From: Henricia sp. BOLD:AAB3569
Lineage: Eukaryota; Echinodermata; Asteroidea; Spinulosida; Echinasteridae
Direction: 5' to 3'
Length of the DNA: 64,000 nucleotides
Assembly: GCA_037783545.1 (NCBI GenBank)
Contig: JBBELK010001597.1
Span: forward strand, 1-64,000
The position numbers and the translations under genes were made by a program. Within the stretch, counting starts at the first letter, position 1, and each line of letters opens with the position of its first letter. The notes below the pieces were generated by a model. The model was not told the origin of the DNA and did not search any database. It was given only the letters and a program-made list of their open reading frames with translations. Positions 22,727-36,717 of the stretch are shown in pieces.

Positions 22727-25196
22727 GTGTGTCCCAAATGCCGGCAAATTTGGAAATCAAGGAATTTTCCAACCAACTTCAAATTTTGCATGCTCCAAAC
22801 TGTATATATTCCGCACTTGTCATGCAAAATTGACAGATTTTCGCTGGGAAATGACGGAGAAATTTCAGAGTTTAGGGAAAACGGAGCTCGGCTGCGTGGT
22901 TATTCCCCTAACCGTGGCTGTTGGGACACCCTGCGCATGCGCCGCGCTGGTGTACATTTGTACGGCCGTTGACTCACCCCAGATTGTAACGGGAATTAGG
23001 TCAAAGTGTGTCCCAAATGCCGGCAAATTTGGAAATCAAGGAATTTTCCAACCAACTTCAAATTTTGCATGCTCCAAACTGTATATATTCCGCACTTGTC
23101 ATGCAAAATTGACAGATTTTCGCTGGGAAATGACGGAGAAATTTCAGAGTTTAGGGAAAACGGAGCTCGGCTGCGTGGTTATTCCCCTAACCGTGGCTGT
23201 TGGGACACCCTGCGCCGCGCTGGTGTACATTTGTACGGCCGTTGACTCACCCCAGATTGTGACGGGAATTAGGTCAAAGTGTGTCCCAAATGCCGGCAAA
23301 TTTGGAAATCAAGGAATTTTCCAACCAACTTCAAATTTTGCATGCTCCAAACTGTATATATTCCGCACTTGTCATGCAAAATTGACATATTTTCGCTGGG
23401 AAATGACGGAGAAATTTCAGAGTTTAGGGAAAACGGAGCTCGGCTGCGTGGTTATTCCCCTAACCGTGGCTGTTGGGACACCCTGCGCATGCGCCGCGCT
23501 GGTGTACATTTGTACGGCCGTTGACTCACCCCAGATTGTAACGGGAATTAGGTCAAAGTGTGTCCCAAATGCCGGCAAATTTGGAAATCAAGGAATTTTC
23601 CAACCAACTTCAAATTTTGCATGCTTCAAACTGTATATATTCCGCACTTGTCATGTAAAATTGACAGATTTTCGCTGGGAAATGACGGAGAAATTTCAGA
23701 GTTTAGGGAAAACGGAGCTCGGCTGCGTGGTTATTCCCCTAACCGTGGCTGTTGGGACACCCTGCGCCGCGCTGGTGTACATTTGTACGGCCGTTGACTC
23801 ACCCCAGATTGTGACGGGAATTAGGTCAAAGTGTGTCCCAAATGCCGGCAAATTTGGAAATCAAGGAATTTTCCAACCAACTTCAAATTTTGCATGCTCC
23901 AAACTGTATATATTCCGCACTTGTCATGCAAAATTGACATATTTTCGCTGGGAAATGACGGAGAAATTTCAGAGTTTAGGGAAAACGGAGCTCGGTTGCG
24001 TGGTTATTCCCCTAACCGTGGCTGTTGGGACACCCTGCGCCGCGCTGGTGTACATTTGTACGGCCGTTGACTCACCCCAGATTGTGACGGGAATTAGGTC
24101 AAAGTGTGTCCCAAATGTCGGCAAATTTGGAAATCAAGGAATTTTCCAACCAACTTCAAATTTTGCATGCTCCAAACTGTATATATTCCGCACTTGTCAT
24201 GCAAAATTGACATATTTTCGCTGGGAAATGACGGAGAAATTTCAGAGTTTAGGGAAAACGGAGCTCGGCTGCGTGGTTATTCCCCTAACCGTGGCTGTTG
24301 GGACACCCTGCGCCGCGCTGGTGTACATTTGTACGGCCGTTGACTCACCCCAGATTGTGACGGGAATTAGGTCAAAGTGTGTCCCAAATGCCGGCAAATT
24401 TGGAAATCAAGGAATTTTCCAACCAACTTCAAATTGTGCATGCTCCAAACTGTATATATTCCGCACTTGTCATGCAAAATTGACAGATTTTCGCTGGGAA
24501 ATGACGGAGAAATTTCAGAGTTTAGGGAAAACGGAGCTCGGCTGCGTGGTTATTCCCCTAACCGTGGCTGTTGGGACACCCTGCGCCGCGCTGGTGTACA
24601 TTTGTACGGCCGTTGACTCACCCCAGATTGTGACGGGAATTAGGTCAAAGTGTGTCCCAAATGCCGGCAAATTTGGAAATCAAGGAATTTTCCAACCAAC
24701 TTCAAATTTTGCATGCTCCAAACTGTATATATTCCGCACTTTTCATGCAAAATTGACAGATTTTCGCTGGGAAATGATGGAGAAATTTCAGAGTTTAGGG
24801 AAAACGGAGCTCGGCTGCGTGGTTATTCCCCTAACCGTGGCTGTTGGGACACCCTGCGCATGCGCTGGTGTACATATCTACGGCCGTTGACTCACCCCAG
24901 ATTGTGACGGGAATTAGGTCAAAGTGTGTCCCAAATGCCGGCAAATTTGGAAATCAAGGAATTTTCCAACCAACTTCAAATTTTGCATGCTCCAAACTGT
25001 ATATATTCCGCACTTGTCATGCAAAATTGACAGATTTTCGCTGGGAAATGACGGAGAAATTTCAGAGTTTAGGGAAAACGGAGCTCGGTTGCGTGGTTAT
25101 TCCCCTAACCGTGGCTGTTGGGACACCCTGCGCCGCGCTGGTGTACATTTGTACGGCCGTTGACTCACCCCAGATTGTGACGGGAATTAGGTCAAA
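21908..25196 (+). repeat. 3.3-kb segment duplicated at 52359-55647
   Basis: Twelve successive units match at a constant offset of 30,451 bp: CATGTAAAA; GGTTGC; GTCGGC; G-subtype 279; G-subtype; T-subtype 279; CATGTAAAA; GGTTGC; GTCGGC; TTGTGCATG; TTTTCATGC 274; then G-subtype with GGTTGC. Differences are few: GGAATGTTCC at 21908 only, the TAG change at 22454 only, and GCTTCAAAC at 23558 only. Matching stops at 25197 against 55648. Confidence 0.88.
22727..23005 (+). repeat. 279-bp unit of the GTAACGG lineage (example)
   Basis: This unit combines the 6-bp gain with ATTGTAACGGG at its 3' end. The combination starts here and recurs about two dozen times to the end of the window, for example at 28753, 29851, 32599, 44396, 46871, 49612, 53178, 55648 and 56746. 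Before 19 kb the gain is always followed by GTGACGG. A few later units (38912, 41375, 42473, 44117, 45494) have the gain with GTGACGG, which suggests exchange between the two lineages. Confidence 0.85.
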
Positions 25197-26835
25197 GTGT
25201 GTCCCAAATGTCGGCAAATTTGGAAATCAAGGAATTTTCCAACCAACTTCAAATTTTGCATGCTCCAAACTGTATATATTCCGCACTTGTCATGCAAAAT
25301 TGACATATTTTCGCTGGGAAATGACGGAGAAATTTCAGAGTTTAGGGAAAACGGAGCTCGGCTGCGTGGTTATTCCCCTAACCGTGGCTGTTGGGACACC
25401 CTGCGCCGCGCTGGTGTACATTTGTACGGCCGTTGACTCACCCCAGATTGTGACGGGAATTAGGTCAAAGTGTGTCCCAAATGCCGGCAAATTTGGAAAT
25501 CAAGGAATTTTCCAACCAACTTCAAATTGTGCATGCTCCAAACTGTATATATTCCGCACTTGTCATGCAAAATTGACAGATTTTCGCTGGGAAATGACGG
25601 AGAAATTTCAGAGTTTAGGGAAAACGGAGCTCGGCTGTGTGGTTATTCCCCTAACCGTGGCTGTTGGGACACCCTGCGCCGCGCTGGTGTACATTTGTAC
25701 GGCCGTTGACTCACCCCAGATTGTGACGGGAATTAGGTCAAAGTGTGTCCCAAATGCCGGCAAATTTGGAAATCAAGGAATTTTCCAACCAACTTCAAAT
25801 TTTGCATGCTCCAAACTGTATATATTCCGCACTTGTCATGCAAAATTGACAGATTTTCGCTGGGAAATGACGGAGAAATTTCAGAGTTTAGGGAAAACGG
25901 AGCTCGGCTGCGTGGTTATTCCCCTAACCGTGGCTGTTGGGACACCCTGTGCCGCGCTGGTGTACATTTGTACGGCCGTTGACTCACCCCAGATTGTGAC
26001 GGGAATTAGGTCAAAGTGTGTCCCAAATGCCGGCAAATTTGGAAATCAAGGAATTTTCCAACCAACTTCAAATTTTGCATGCTCCAAACTGTATATATTC
26101 CGCACTTGTCATGCAAAATTGACAGATTTTCGCTGGGAAATGACGGAGAAATTTCAGAGTTTAGGGAAAACGGAGCTCGGCTGCGTGGTTATTCCCCTAA
26201 CCGTGGCTGTTGGGACACCCTGCGCCGCGCTGGTGTACATTTGTACGGCCGTTGACTCACCCCAGATTGTGACGGGAATTAGGTCAAAGTGTGTCCCAAA
26301 TGCCGGCAAATTTGGAAATCAAGGAATTTTCCAACCAACTTCAAATTTTGCATGCTCCAAACTGTATATATTCCGCACTTTTCATGCAAAATTGACAGAT
26401 TTTCGCTGGGAAATGATGGAGAAATTTCAGAGTTTAGGGAAAACGGAGCTCGGCTGCGTGGTTATTCCCCTAACCGTGGCTGTTGGGACACCCTGCGCAT
26501 GCGCTGGTGTACATATCTACGGCCGTTGACTCACCCCAGATTGTGACGGGAATTAGGTCAAAGTGTGTCCCAAATGCCGGCAAATTTGGAAATCAAGGAA
26601 TTTTCCAACCAACTTCAAATTTTGCATGCTCCAAACTGTATATATTCCGCACTTGTCATGCAAAATTGACAGATTTTCGCTGGGAAATGACGGAGAAATT
26701 TCAGAGTTTAGGGAAAACGGAGCTCGGCTGCGTGGTTATTCCCCTAACCGTGGCTGTTGGGACACCCTGCGCCGCGCTGGTGTACATTTGTACGGCCGTT
26801 GACTCACCCCAGATTGTGACGGGAATTAGGTCAAA
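24650..26835 (+). repeat. Segment duplicated at 58117-60302
   Basis: Units 24650, 24924, 25197, 25470, 25743, 26016, 26289 and 26563 match 58117, 58391, 58664, 58937, 59210, 59483, 59756 and 60030 at a constant offset of 33,467 bp. The match also reaches left to about 23831 / 57298. The unit at 58391 differs by carrying TTGTGCATG. The unit at 25470 has a private GGCTGTGTGG and the unit at 25743 a private CCCTGTGCC; both are C-to-T at CpG. Confidence 0.85.
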
Positions 26836-29169
26836 GTGTGTCCCAAATGCCGGCAAATTTGGAAATCAAGGAATTTTCCAACCAACTTCAAATTTTGCAT
26901 GCTCCAAACTGTATATATTCCGCACTTGTCATGCAAAATTGACAGATTTTCGCTGGGAAATGACGGAGAAATTTCAGAGTTTAGGGAAAACGGAGCTCGG
27001 CTGCGTGGTTATTCCCCTAACCGTGGCTGTTGGGACACCCTGCGCCGCGCTGGTGTACATTTGTACGGCCGTTGACTCACCCCAGATTGTGACGGGAATT
27101 AGGTCAAAGTGTGTCCCAAATGCCGGCAAATTTGGAAATCAAGGAATTTTCCAACCAACTTCAAATTTTGCATGCTCCAAACTGTATATATTCCGCACTT
27201 GTCATGCAAAATTGACAGATTTTCGCTGGGAAATGACGGAGAAATGTCAGAGTTTAGGGAAAACGGAGCTCGGCTGCGTGGTTATTCCCCTAACCGTGGC
27301 TGTTGGGACACCCTGCGCCGCGCTGGTGTACATTTGTACGGCCGTTGACTCACCCCAGATTGTGACGGGAATTAGGTCAAAGTGTGTCCCAAATGCCGGC
27401 AAATTTGGAAATCAAGGAATTTTCCAACCAACTTCAAATTTTGCATGCTCCAAACTGTATATATTCCGCACTTTTCATGCAAAATTGACAGATTTTCGCT
27501 GGGAAATGATGGAGAAATTTCAGAGTTTAGGGAAAACGGAGCTCGGCTGCGTGGTTATTCCCCTAACCGTGGCTGTTGGGACACCCTGCGCATGCGCTGG
27601 TGTACATTTCTACGGCCGTTGACTCACCCCAGATTGTGACGGGAATTAGGTCAAAGTGTGTCCCAAATGCCGGCAAATTTGGAAATCAAGGAATTTTCCA
27701 ACCAACTTCAAATTTTGCATGCTCCAAACTGTATATATTCCGCACTTGTCATGCAAAATTGACAGATTTTCGCTGGGAAATGACGGAGAAATTTCAGAGT
27801 TTAGGGAAAACGGAGCTCGGCTGCGTGGTTATTCCCCTAACCGTGGCTGTTGGGACACCCTGCGCCGCGCTGGTGTACATTTCTACGGCCGTTGACTCAC
27901 CCCAGATTGTGACGGGAATTAGGTCAAAGTGTGTCCCAAATGCCGGCAAATTTGGAAATCAAGGAATTTTCCAACCAACTTCAAATTTTGCATGCTCCAA
28001 ACTGTATATATTCCGCACTTGTCATGCAAAATTGACAGATTTTTGCTGGAAATGACGGAGAAATTTCAGAGTTTAGGGAAAACGGAGCTCGGCTGCGTGG
28101 TTATTCCCCTAACCGTGGCTGTTGGGACACCCTGCGCATGCGCCGCGCTGGTGTACATTTGTACGGCCGTTGACTCACCCCAGATTGTAACGGGAATTAG
28201 GTCAAAGTGTGTCCCAAATGCCGGCAAATTTGGAAATCAAGGAATTTTCCAACCAACTTCAAATTTTGCATGCTCCAAACTGTATATATTCCGCACTTGT
28301 CATGTAAAATTGACAGATTTTCGCTGGGAAATGACGGAGAAATTTCAGAGTTTAGGGAAAACGGAGCTCGGCTGCGTGGTTATTCCCCTAACCGTGGCTG
28401 TTGGGACACCCTGCGCCGCGCTGGTGTACATTTGTACGGCCGTTGACTCACCCCAGATTGTGACGGGAATTAGGTCAAAGTGTGTCCCAAATGCCGGCAA
28501 ATTTGGAAATCAAGGAATTTTCCAACCAACTTCAAATTTTGCATGCTCCAAACTGTATATATTCCGCACTTGTCATGCAAAATTGACATATTTTCGCTGG
28601 GAAATGACGGAGAAATTTCAGAGTTTAGGGAAAACGGAGCTCGGCTGCGTGGTTATTCCCCTAACCGTGGCTGTTGGGACACCCTGCGCCGCGCTGGTGT
28701 ACATTTGTACGGCCGTTGACTCACCCCAGATTGTGACGGGAATTAGGTCAAAGTGTGTCCCAAATGCCGGCAAATTTGGAAATCAAGGAATTTTCCAACC
28801 AACTTCAAATTTTGCATGCTCCAAACTGTATATATTCCGCACTTGTCATGCAAAATTGACATATTTTCGCTGGGAAATGACGGAGAAATTTCAGAGTTTA
28901 GGGAAAACGCAGCTCGGCTGCGTGGTTATTCCCCTAACCGTGGCTGTTGGGACACCCTGCGCATGCGCCGCGCTGGTGTACATTTGTACGGCCGTTGACT
29001 CACCCCAGATTGTAACGGGAATTAGGTCAAAGTGTGTCCCAAATGCCGGCAAATTTGGAAATCAAGGAATTTTCCAACCAACTTCAAATTTTGCATGCTC
29101 CAAACTGTATATATTCCGCACTTGTCATGTAAAATTGACAGATTTTCGCTGGGAAATGACGGAGAAATT
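26289..29169 (+). repeat. Segment duplicated at 61122-64000
   Basis: Units 26289 to 29032 match 61122 to 63862 in order. The offset falls from 34,833 to 34,832, then 34,831 and 34,830, at three single-base deletions in the right-hand copy or equivalent losses: near 61980, 63285 and 63835. Shared rare marks are GAAATGTCAG (27109 and 61942), CATTTCTAC (27382 and 62214) and the CATTTCTAC without the GC allele (27656 and 62488). The right copy runs off the window, so its true length is unknown. Confidence 0.87.
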
Positions 29170-29850
29170 TCAGAGTTTAGGGAAAACGGAGCTCGGCTGC
29201 GTGGTTATTCCCCTAACCGTGGCTGTTGGGACACCCTGCGCCGCGCTGGTGTACATTTGTACGGCCGTTGACTCACCCCAGATTGTGACGGGAATTAGGT
29301 CAAAGTGTGTCCCAAATGCCGGCAAATTTGGAAATCAAGGAATTTTCCAACCAACTTCAAATTTTGCATGCTCCAAACTGTATATATTCCGCACTTGTCA
29401 TGCAAAATTGACATATTTTCGCTGGGAAATGACGGAGAAATTTCAGAGTTTAGGGAAAACGGAGCTCGGTTGCGTGGTTATTCCCCTAACCGTGGCTGTT
29501 GGGACACCCTGCGCCGCGCTGGTGTACATTTGTACGGCCGTTGACTCACCCCAGATTGTGACGGGAATTAGGTCAAAGTGTGTCCCAAATGTCGGCAAAT
29601 TTGGAAATCAAGGAATTTTCCAACCAACTTCAAATTTTGCATGCTCCAAACTGTATATATTCCGCACTTGTCATGCAAAATTGACATATTTTCGCTGGGA
29701 AATGACGGAGAAATTTCAGAGTTTAGGGAAAACGGAGCTCGGCTGCGTGGTTATTCCCCTAACCGTGGCTGTTGGGACACCCTGCGCCGCGCTGGTGTAC
29801 ATTTGTACGGCCGTTGACTCACCCCAGATTGTGACGGGAATTAGGTCAAA
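28753..29850 (+). repeat. 1,098-bp four-monomer module, recurrent from 22 kb onward (example)
   Basis: The order is a 279-bp unit ending GTAACGG, a CATGTAAAA unit, a GGTTGC T-subtype unit, then a GTCGGC T-subtype unit. The CATGTAAAA units of full modules start at 23558, 29032, 32878, 44675, 46052, 49891, 52359, 54009 and 55927. The one at 21908 follows a unit with GTAACGG but no 6-bp gain. Truncated forms begin at 27929, 62761 and 63584. The module is the most frequent fixed order in the right two thirds of the window. Confidence 0.88.
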
Positions 29851-31221
29851 GTGTGTCCCAAATGCCGGCAAATTTGGAAATCAAGGAATTTTCCAACCAA
29901 CTTCAAATTTTGCATGCTCCAAACTGTATATATTCCGCACTTGTCATGCAAAATTGACAGATTTTCGCTGGGAAATGACGGAGAAATTTCAGAGTTTAGG
30001 GAAAACGGAGCTCGGCTGCGTGGTTATTCCCCTAACCGTGGCTGTTGGGACACCCTGCGCATGCGCCGCGCTGGTGTACATTTGTACGGCCGTTGACTCA
30101 CCCCAGATTGTAACGGGAATTAGGTCAAAGTGTGTCCCAAATGCCGGCAAATTTGGAAATCAAGGAATTTTCCAACCAACTTCAAATTTTGCATTCTCCA
30201 AACTGTATATATTCCGCACTTGTCATGCAAAATTGACAGATTTTCGCTGGGAAATGACGGAGAAATTTCAGAGTTTAGGGAAAACGGAGCTCGGCTGCGT
30301 GGTTATTCCCCTAACCGTGGCTGTTGGGACACCCTGCGCCGCGCTGGTGTACATTTGTACGGCCGTTGACTCACCCCAGATTGTGACGGGAATTAGGTCA
30401 AAGTGTGTCCCAAATGCCGGCAAATTTGGAAATCAAGGAATTTTCCAACCAACTTCAAATTTTGCATGCTCCAAACTGTATATATTCCGCACTTGTCATG
30501 CAAAATTGACATATTTTCGCTGGGAAATGACGGAGAAATTTCAGAGTTTAGGGAAAACGGAGCTCGGCTGCGTGGTTATTCCCCTAACCGTGGCTGTTGG
30601 GACACCCTGCGCCGCGCTGGTGTACATTTGTACGGCCGTTGACTCACCCCAGATTGTGACGGGAATTAGGTCAAAGTGTGTCCCAAATGCCGGCAAATTT
30701 GGAAATCAAGGAATTTTCCAACCAACTTCAAATTTTGCATGCTCCAAACTGTATATATTCCGCACTTGTCATGCAAAATTGACAGATTTTCACTGGGAAA
30801 TGACGGAGAAATTTCAGAGTTTAGGGAAAACGGAGCTCGGTTGCGTGGTTATTCCCCTAACCGTGGCTGTTGGGACACCCTGCGCCGCGCTGGTGTACAT
30901 TTGTACGGCCGTTGACTCACCCCAGATTGTGACGGGAATTAGGTCAAAGTGTGTCCCAAATGTCGGCAAATTTGGAAATCAAGGAATTTTCCAACCAACT
31001 TCAAATTTTGCATGCTCCAAACTGTATATATTCCGCACTTGTCATGCAAAATTGACATATTTTCGCTGGGAAATGACGGAGAAATTTCAGAGTTTAGGGA
31101 AAACGGAGCTCGGCTGCGTGGTTATTCCCCTAACCGTGGCTGTTGGGACACCCTGCGCCGCGCTGGTGTACATTTGTACGGCCGTTGACTCACCCCAGAT
31201 TGTGACGGGAATTAGGTCAAA

Positions 31222-32877
31222 GTGTGTCCCAAATGCCGGCAAATTTGGAAATCAAGGAATTTTCCAACCAACTTCAAATTTTGCATGCTCCAAACTGTAT
31301 ATATTCCGCACTTGTCATGCAAAATTGACAGATTTTCGCTGGGAAATGACGGAGAAATTTCAGAGTTTAGGGAAAACGGAGCTCGGCTGCGTGGTTATTC
31401 CCCTATCCGTGGCTGTTGGGACACCCTGCGCATGCGCCGCGCTGGTGTACATTTGTACGGCCGTTGACTCACCCCAGATTGTAACGGGAATTAGGTCAAA
31501 GTGTGTCCCAAATGCCGGCAAATTTGGAAATCAAGGAATTTTCCAACCAACTTCAAATTTTGCATGCTCCAAACTGTATATATTCCGCACTTGTCATGCA
31601 AAATTGACAGATTTTCGCTGGGAAATGACGGAGAAATTTCAGAGTTTAGGGAAAACGGAGCTCGGCTGCGTGGTTATTCCCCTAACCGTGGCTGTTGGGA
31701 CACCCTGCGCCGCGCTGGTGTACATTTGTACGGCCGTTGACTCACCCCAGATTGTGACGGGAATTAGGTCAAAGTGTGTCCCAAATACCGGCAAATTTGG
31801 AAATCAAGGAATTTTCCAACCAACTTCAAATTTTGCATGCTCCAAACTGTATATATTCCGCACTTGTCATGCAAAATTGACATATTTTCGCTGGGAAATG
31901 ACGGAGAAATTTCAGAGTTTAGGGAAAACGGAGCTCGGCTGCGTGGTTATTCCCCTAACCGTGGCTGTTGGGACACCCTGCGCCGCGCTGGTGTACATTT
32001 GTACGGCCGTTGACTCACCCCAGATTGTGACGGGAATTAGGTCAAAGTGTGTCCCAAATGCCGGCAAATTTGGAAATCAAGGAATTTTCCAACCAACTTC
32101 AAATTTTGCATGCTCCAAACTGTATATATTCCGCACTTGTCATGCAAAATTGACAGATTTTCGCTGGGAAATGACGGAGAAATTTCAGAGTTTAGGGAAA
32201 ACGGAGCTCGGCTGCGTGGTTATTCCCCTATCCGTGGCTGTTGGGACACCCTGCGCATGCGCCGCGCTGGTGTACATTTGTACGGCCGTTGACTCACCCC
32301 AGATTGTAACGGGAATTAGGTCAAAGTGTGTCCCAAATGCCGGCAAATTTGGAAATCAAGGAATTTTCCAACCAACTTCAAATTTTGCATGCTCCAAACT
32401 GTATATATTCCGCACTTGTCATGCAAAATTGACAGATTTTCGCTGGGAAATGACGGAGAAATTTCAGAGTTTAGGGAAAACGGAGCTCGGCTGCGTGGTT
32501 ATTCCCCTAACCGTGGCTGTTGGGACACCCTGCGCCGCGCTGGTGTACATTTGTACGGCCGTTGACTCACCCCAGATTGTGACGGGAATTAGGTCAAAGT
32601 GTGTCCCAAATACCGGCAAATTTGGAAATCAAGGAATTTTCCAACCAACTTCAAATTTTGCATGCTCCAAACTGTATATATTCCGCACTTGTCATGCAAA
32701 ATTGACATATTTTCGCTGGGAAATGACGGAGAAATTTCAGAGTTTAGGGAAAACGGAGCTCGGCTGCGTGGTTATTCCCCTAACCGTGGCTGTTGGGACA
32801 CCCTGCGCATGCGCCGCGCTGGTGTACATTTGTACGGCCGTTGACTCACCCCAGATTGTAACGGGAATTAGGTCAAA
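31222..32877 (+). repeat. 825-bp trimer higher-order repeat, two copies
   Basis: Units 31222 (279 bp, CCCTATCCGTGG), 31501 (G subtype) and 31774 (AAATACCGG, T subtype) are followed by the same three at 32047, 32326 and 32599, offset 825 bp. The last unit of the second copy has in addition the 6-bp gain with GTAACGG. The AAATACCGG mark is seen again only at 44396 and 45773, both with the gain, so those derive from the second form. Confidence 0.9.
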
Positions 32878-34800
32878 GTGTGTCCCAAATGCCGGCAAAT
32901 TTGGAAATCAAGGAATTTTCCAACCAACTTCAAATTTTGCATGCTCCAAACTGTATATATTCCGCACTTGTCATGTAAAATTGACAGATTTTCGCTGGGA
33001 AATGACGGAGAAATTTCAGAGTTTAGGGAAAACGGAGCTCGGCTGCGTGGTTATTCCCCTAACCGTGGCTGTTGGGACACCCTGCGCCGCGCTGGTGTAC
33101 ATTTGTACGGCCGTTGACTCACCCCAGATTGTGACGGGAATTAGGTCAAAGTGTGTCCCAAATGCCGGCAAATTTGGAAATCAAGGAATTTTCCAACCAA
33201 CTTCAAATTTTGCATGCTCCAAACTGTATATATTCCGCACTTGTCATGCAAAATTGACATATTTTCGCTGGGAAATGACGGAGAAATTTCAGAGTTTAGG
33301 GAAAACGGAGCTCGGTTGCGTGGTTATTCCCCTAACCGTGGCTGTTGGGACACCCTGCGCCGCGCTGGTGTACATTTGTACGGCCGTTGACTCACCCCAG
33401 ATTGTGACGGGAATTAGGTCAAAGTGTGTCCCAAATGTCGGCAAATTTGGAAATCAAGGAATTTTCCAACCAACTTCAAATTTTGCATGCTCCAAACTGT
33501 ATATATTCCGCACTTGTCATGCAAAATTGACATATTTTCGCTGGGAAATGACGGAGAAATTTCAGAGTTTAGGGAAAACGGAGCTCGGCTGCGTGGTTAT
33601 TCCCCTAACCGTGGCTGTTGGGACACCCTGCGCCGCGCTGGTGTACATTTGTACGGCCGTTGACTCACCCCAGATTGTGACGGGAATTAGGTCAAAGTGT
33701 GTCCCAAATGCCGGCAAATTTGGAAATCAAGGAATTTTCCAACCAACTTCAAATTTTGCATGCTCCAAACTGTATATATTCCGCATTTGTCATGCAAAAT
33801 TGACAGATTTTCGCTGGGAAATGACGGAGAAATTTCAGAGTTTAGGGAAAACGGAGCTCGGCTGCGTGGTTATTCCCCTAACCGTGGCTGTTGGGACACC
33901 CTGCGCATGCGCCGCGCTGGTGTACATTTGTACGGCCGTTGACTCACCCCAGATTGTAACGGGAATTAGGTCAAAGTGTGTCCCAAATGCCGGCAAATTT
34001 GGAAATCAAGGAATTTTCCAACCAACTTCAAATTTTGCATGCTCCAAACTGTATATATTCCGCACTTGTCATGCAAAATTGACAGATTTTCGCTGGGAAA
34101 TGACGGAGAAATTTCAGAGTTTAGGGAAAACGGAGCTCGGCTGCGTGGTTATTCCCCTAACCGTGGCTGTTGGGACACCCTGCGCCGCGCTGGTGTACAT
34201 TTGTACGGCCGTTGACTCACCCCAGATTGTGACGGGAATTAGGTCAAAGTGTGTCCCAAATGCCGGCAAATTTGGAAATCAAGGAATTTTCCAACCAACT
34301 TCAAATTTTGCATGCTCCAAACTGTATATATTCCGCACTTGTCATGCAAAATTGACATATTTTCGCTGGGAAATGACGGAGAAATTTCAGAGTTTAGGGA
34401 AAACGGAGCTCGGCTGCGTGGTTATTCCCCTAACCGTGGCTGTTGGGACACCCTGCGCCGCGCTGGTGTACATTTGTACGGCCGTTGACTCACCCCAGAT
34501 TGTGACGGGAATTTGGTCAAAGTGTGTCCCAAATGCCGGCAAATTTGGAAATCAAGGAATTTTCCAACCAACTTCAAATTTTGCATGCTCCAAACTGTAT
34601 ATATTCCGCACTTGTCATGCAAAATTGACAGATTTTCACTGGGAAATGACGGAGAAATTTCAGAGTTTAGGGAAAACGGAGCTCGGCTGCGTGGTTATTC
34701 CCCTAACCGTGGCTGTTGGGACACCCTGCGCATGCGCCGCGCTGGTGTACATTTGTACGGCCGTTGACTCACCCCAGATTGTAACGGGAATTAGGTCAAA
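32599..34800 (+). repeat. Segment duplicated at 45773-47968
   Basis: Units 32599, 32878, 33151, 33424, 33697, 33976, 34249 and 34522 match 45773 through 47696 at a constant offset of 13,174 bp. The left copy has private changes: CCGCATTTGTC near 33786, and AATTTGGTCAA near 34513. Its last unit has the 6-bp gain, which 47696 lacks. Most of the same order also occurs at 29032-30948, offset 3,846 bp from the left copy. Confidence 0.86.
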
Positions 34801-36717
34801 GTGTGTCCCAAATGCCGGCAAATTTGGAAATCAAGGAATTTTCCAACCAACTTCAAATTTTGCATGCTCCAAACTGTATATATTCCGCACTTGTCATGCA
34901 AAATTGACAGATTTTCGCTGGGAAATGACGGAGAAATTTCAGAGTTTAGGGAAAACGGAGCTCGGCTGCGTGGTTATTCCCCTAACCGTGGCTGTTGGGA
35001 CACCCTGCGCCGCGCTGGTGTACATTTGTACGGCCGTTGACTCACCCCAGATTGTGACGGGAATTAGGTCAAAGTGTGTCCCAAATGCCGGCAAATTTGG
35101 AAATCAAGGAATTTTCCAACCAACTTCAAATTTTGCATGCTCCAAACTGTATATATTCCGCACTTGTCATGCAAAATTGACATATTTTCGCTGGGAAATG
35201 ACGGAGAAATTTCAGAGTTTAGGGAAAACGGAGCTCGGCTGCGTGGTTATTCCCCTAACCGTGGCTGTTGGGACACCCTGCGCCGCGCTGGTGTACATTT
35301 GTACGGCCGTTGACTCACCCCAGATTGTGACGGGAATTAGGTCAAAGTGTGTCCCAAATGCCGGCAAATTTGGAAATCAAGGAATTTTCCAACCAACTTC
35401 AAATTTTGCATGCTCCAAACTGTATATATTCCGCACTTGTCATGCAAAATTGACAGATTTTCACTGGGAAATGACGGAGAAATTTCAGAGTTTAGGGAAA
35501 ACGGAGCTCGGCTGCGTGGTTATTCCCCTAACCGTGGCTGTTGGGACACCCTGCGCCGCGCTGGTGTACATTTGTACGGCCGTTGACTCACCCCAGATTG
35601 TGACGGGAATTAGGTCAAAGTGTGTCCCAAATGCCGGCAAATTTGGAAATCAAGGAATTTTCCAACCAACTTCAAATTTTGCATGCTCCAAACTGTATAT
35701 ATTCCGCACTTGTCATGCAAAATTGACAGATTTTCGCTGGGAAATGACGGAGAAATTTCAGAGTTTAGGGAAAACGGAGCTCGGCTGCGTGGTTATTCCC
35801 CTAACCGTGGCTGTTGGGACACCCTGCGCCGCGCTGGTGTACATTTGTACGGCCGTTGACTCACCCCAGATTGTGACGGGAATTAGGTCAAAGTGTGTCC
35901 CAAATGCCGGCAAATTTGGAAATCAAGGAATTTTCCAACCAACTTCAAATTTTGCATGCTCCAAACTGTATATATTCCGCACTTGTCATGCAAAATTGAC
36001 AGATTTTCGCTGGGAAATGACGGAGAAATTTCAGAGTTTAGGGAAAACGGAGCTCGGCTGCGTGGTTATTCCCCTAACCGTGGCTGTTGGGACACCCTGC
36101 GCCGCGCTGGTGTACATTTGTACGGCCGTTGACTCACCCCAGATTGTGACGGGAATTAGGTCAAAGTGTGTCCCAAATTCCGGCAAATTTGGAAATCAAG
36201 GAATGTTCCAACCAACTTCAAATTTTGCATGCTCCAAACTGTATATATTCCGCACTTGTCATGCAAAATTGACAGATTTTCGCTGGGAAATGACGGAGAA
36301 ATTTCAGAGTTTAGGGAAAACGGAGCTCGGCTGCGTGGTTATTCCCCTAACCGTGGCTGTTGGGACACCCTGCGCATGCGCCGCGCTGGTGTACATTTCT
36401 ACGGCCGTTGACTCACCCCAGATTGTAACGGGAATTAGGTCAAAGTGTGTCCCAAATGCCGGCAAATTTGGAAATCAAGGAATTTTCCAACCAACTTCAA
36501 ATTTTGCATGCTCCAAACTGTATATATTCCGCACTTGTCATGCAAAATTGACAGATTTTCGCTGGGAAATGACGGAGAAATTTCAGAGTTTAGGGAAAAC
36601 GGAGCTCGGCTGCGTGGTTATTCCCCTAACCGTGGCTGTTGGGACACCCTGCGCCGCGCTGGTGTACATTTGTACGGCCGTTGACTCACCCCAGATTGTG
36701 ACGGGAATTAGGTCAAA

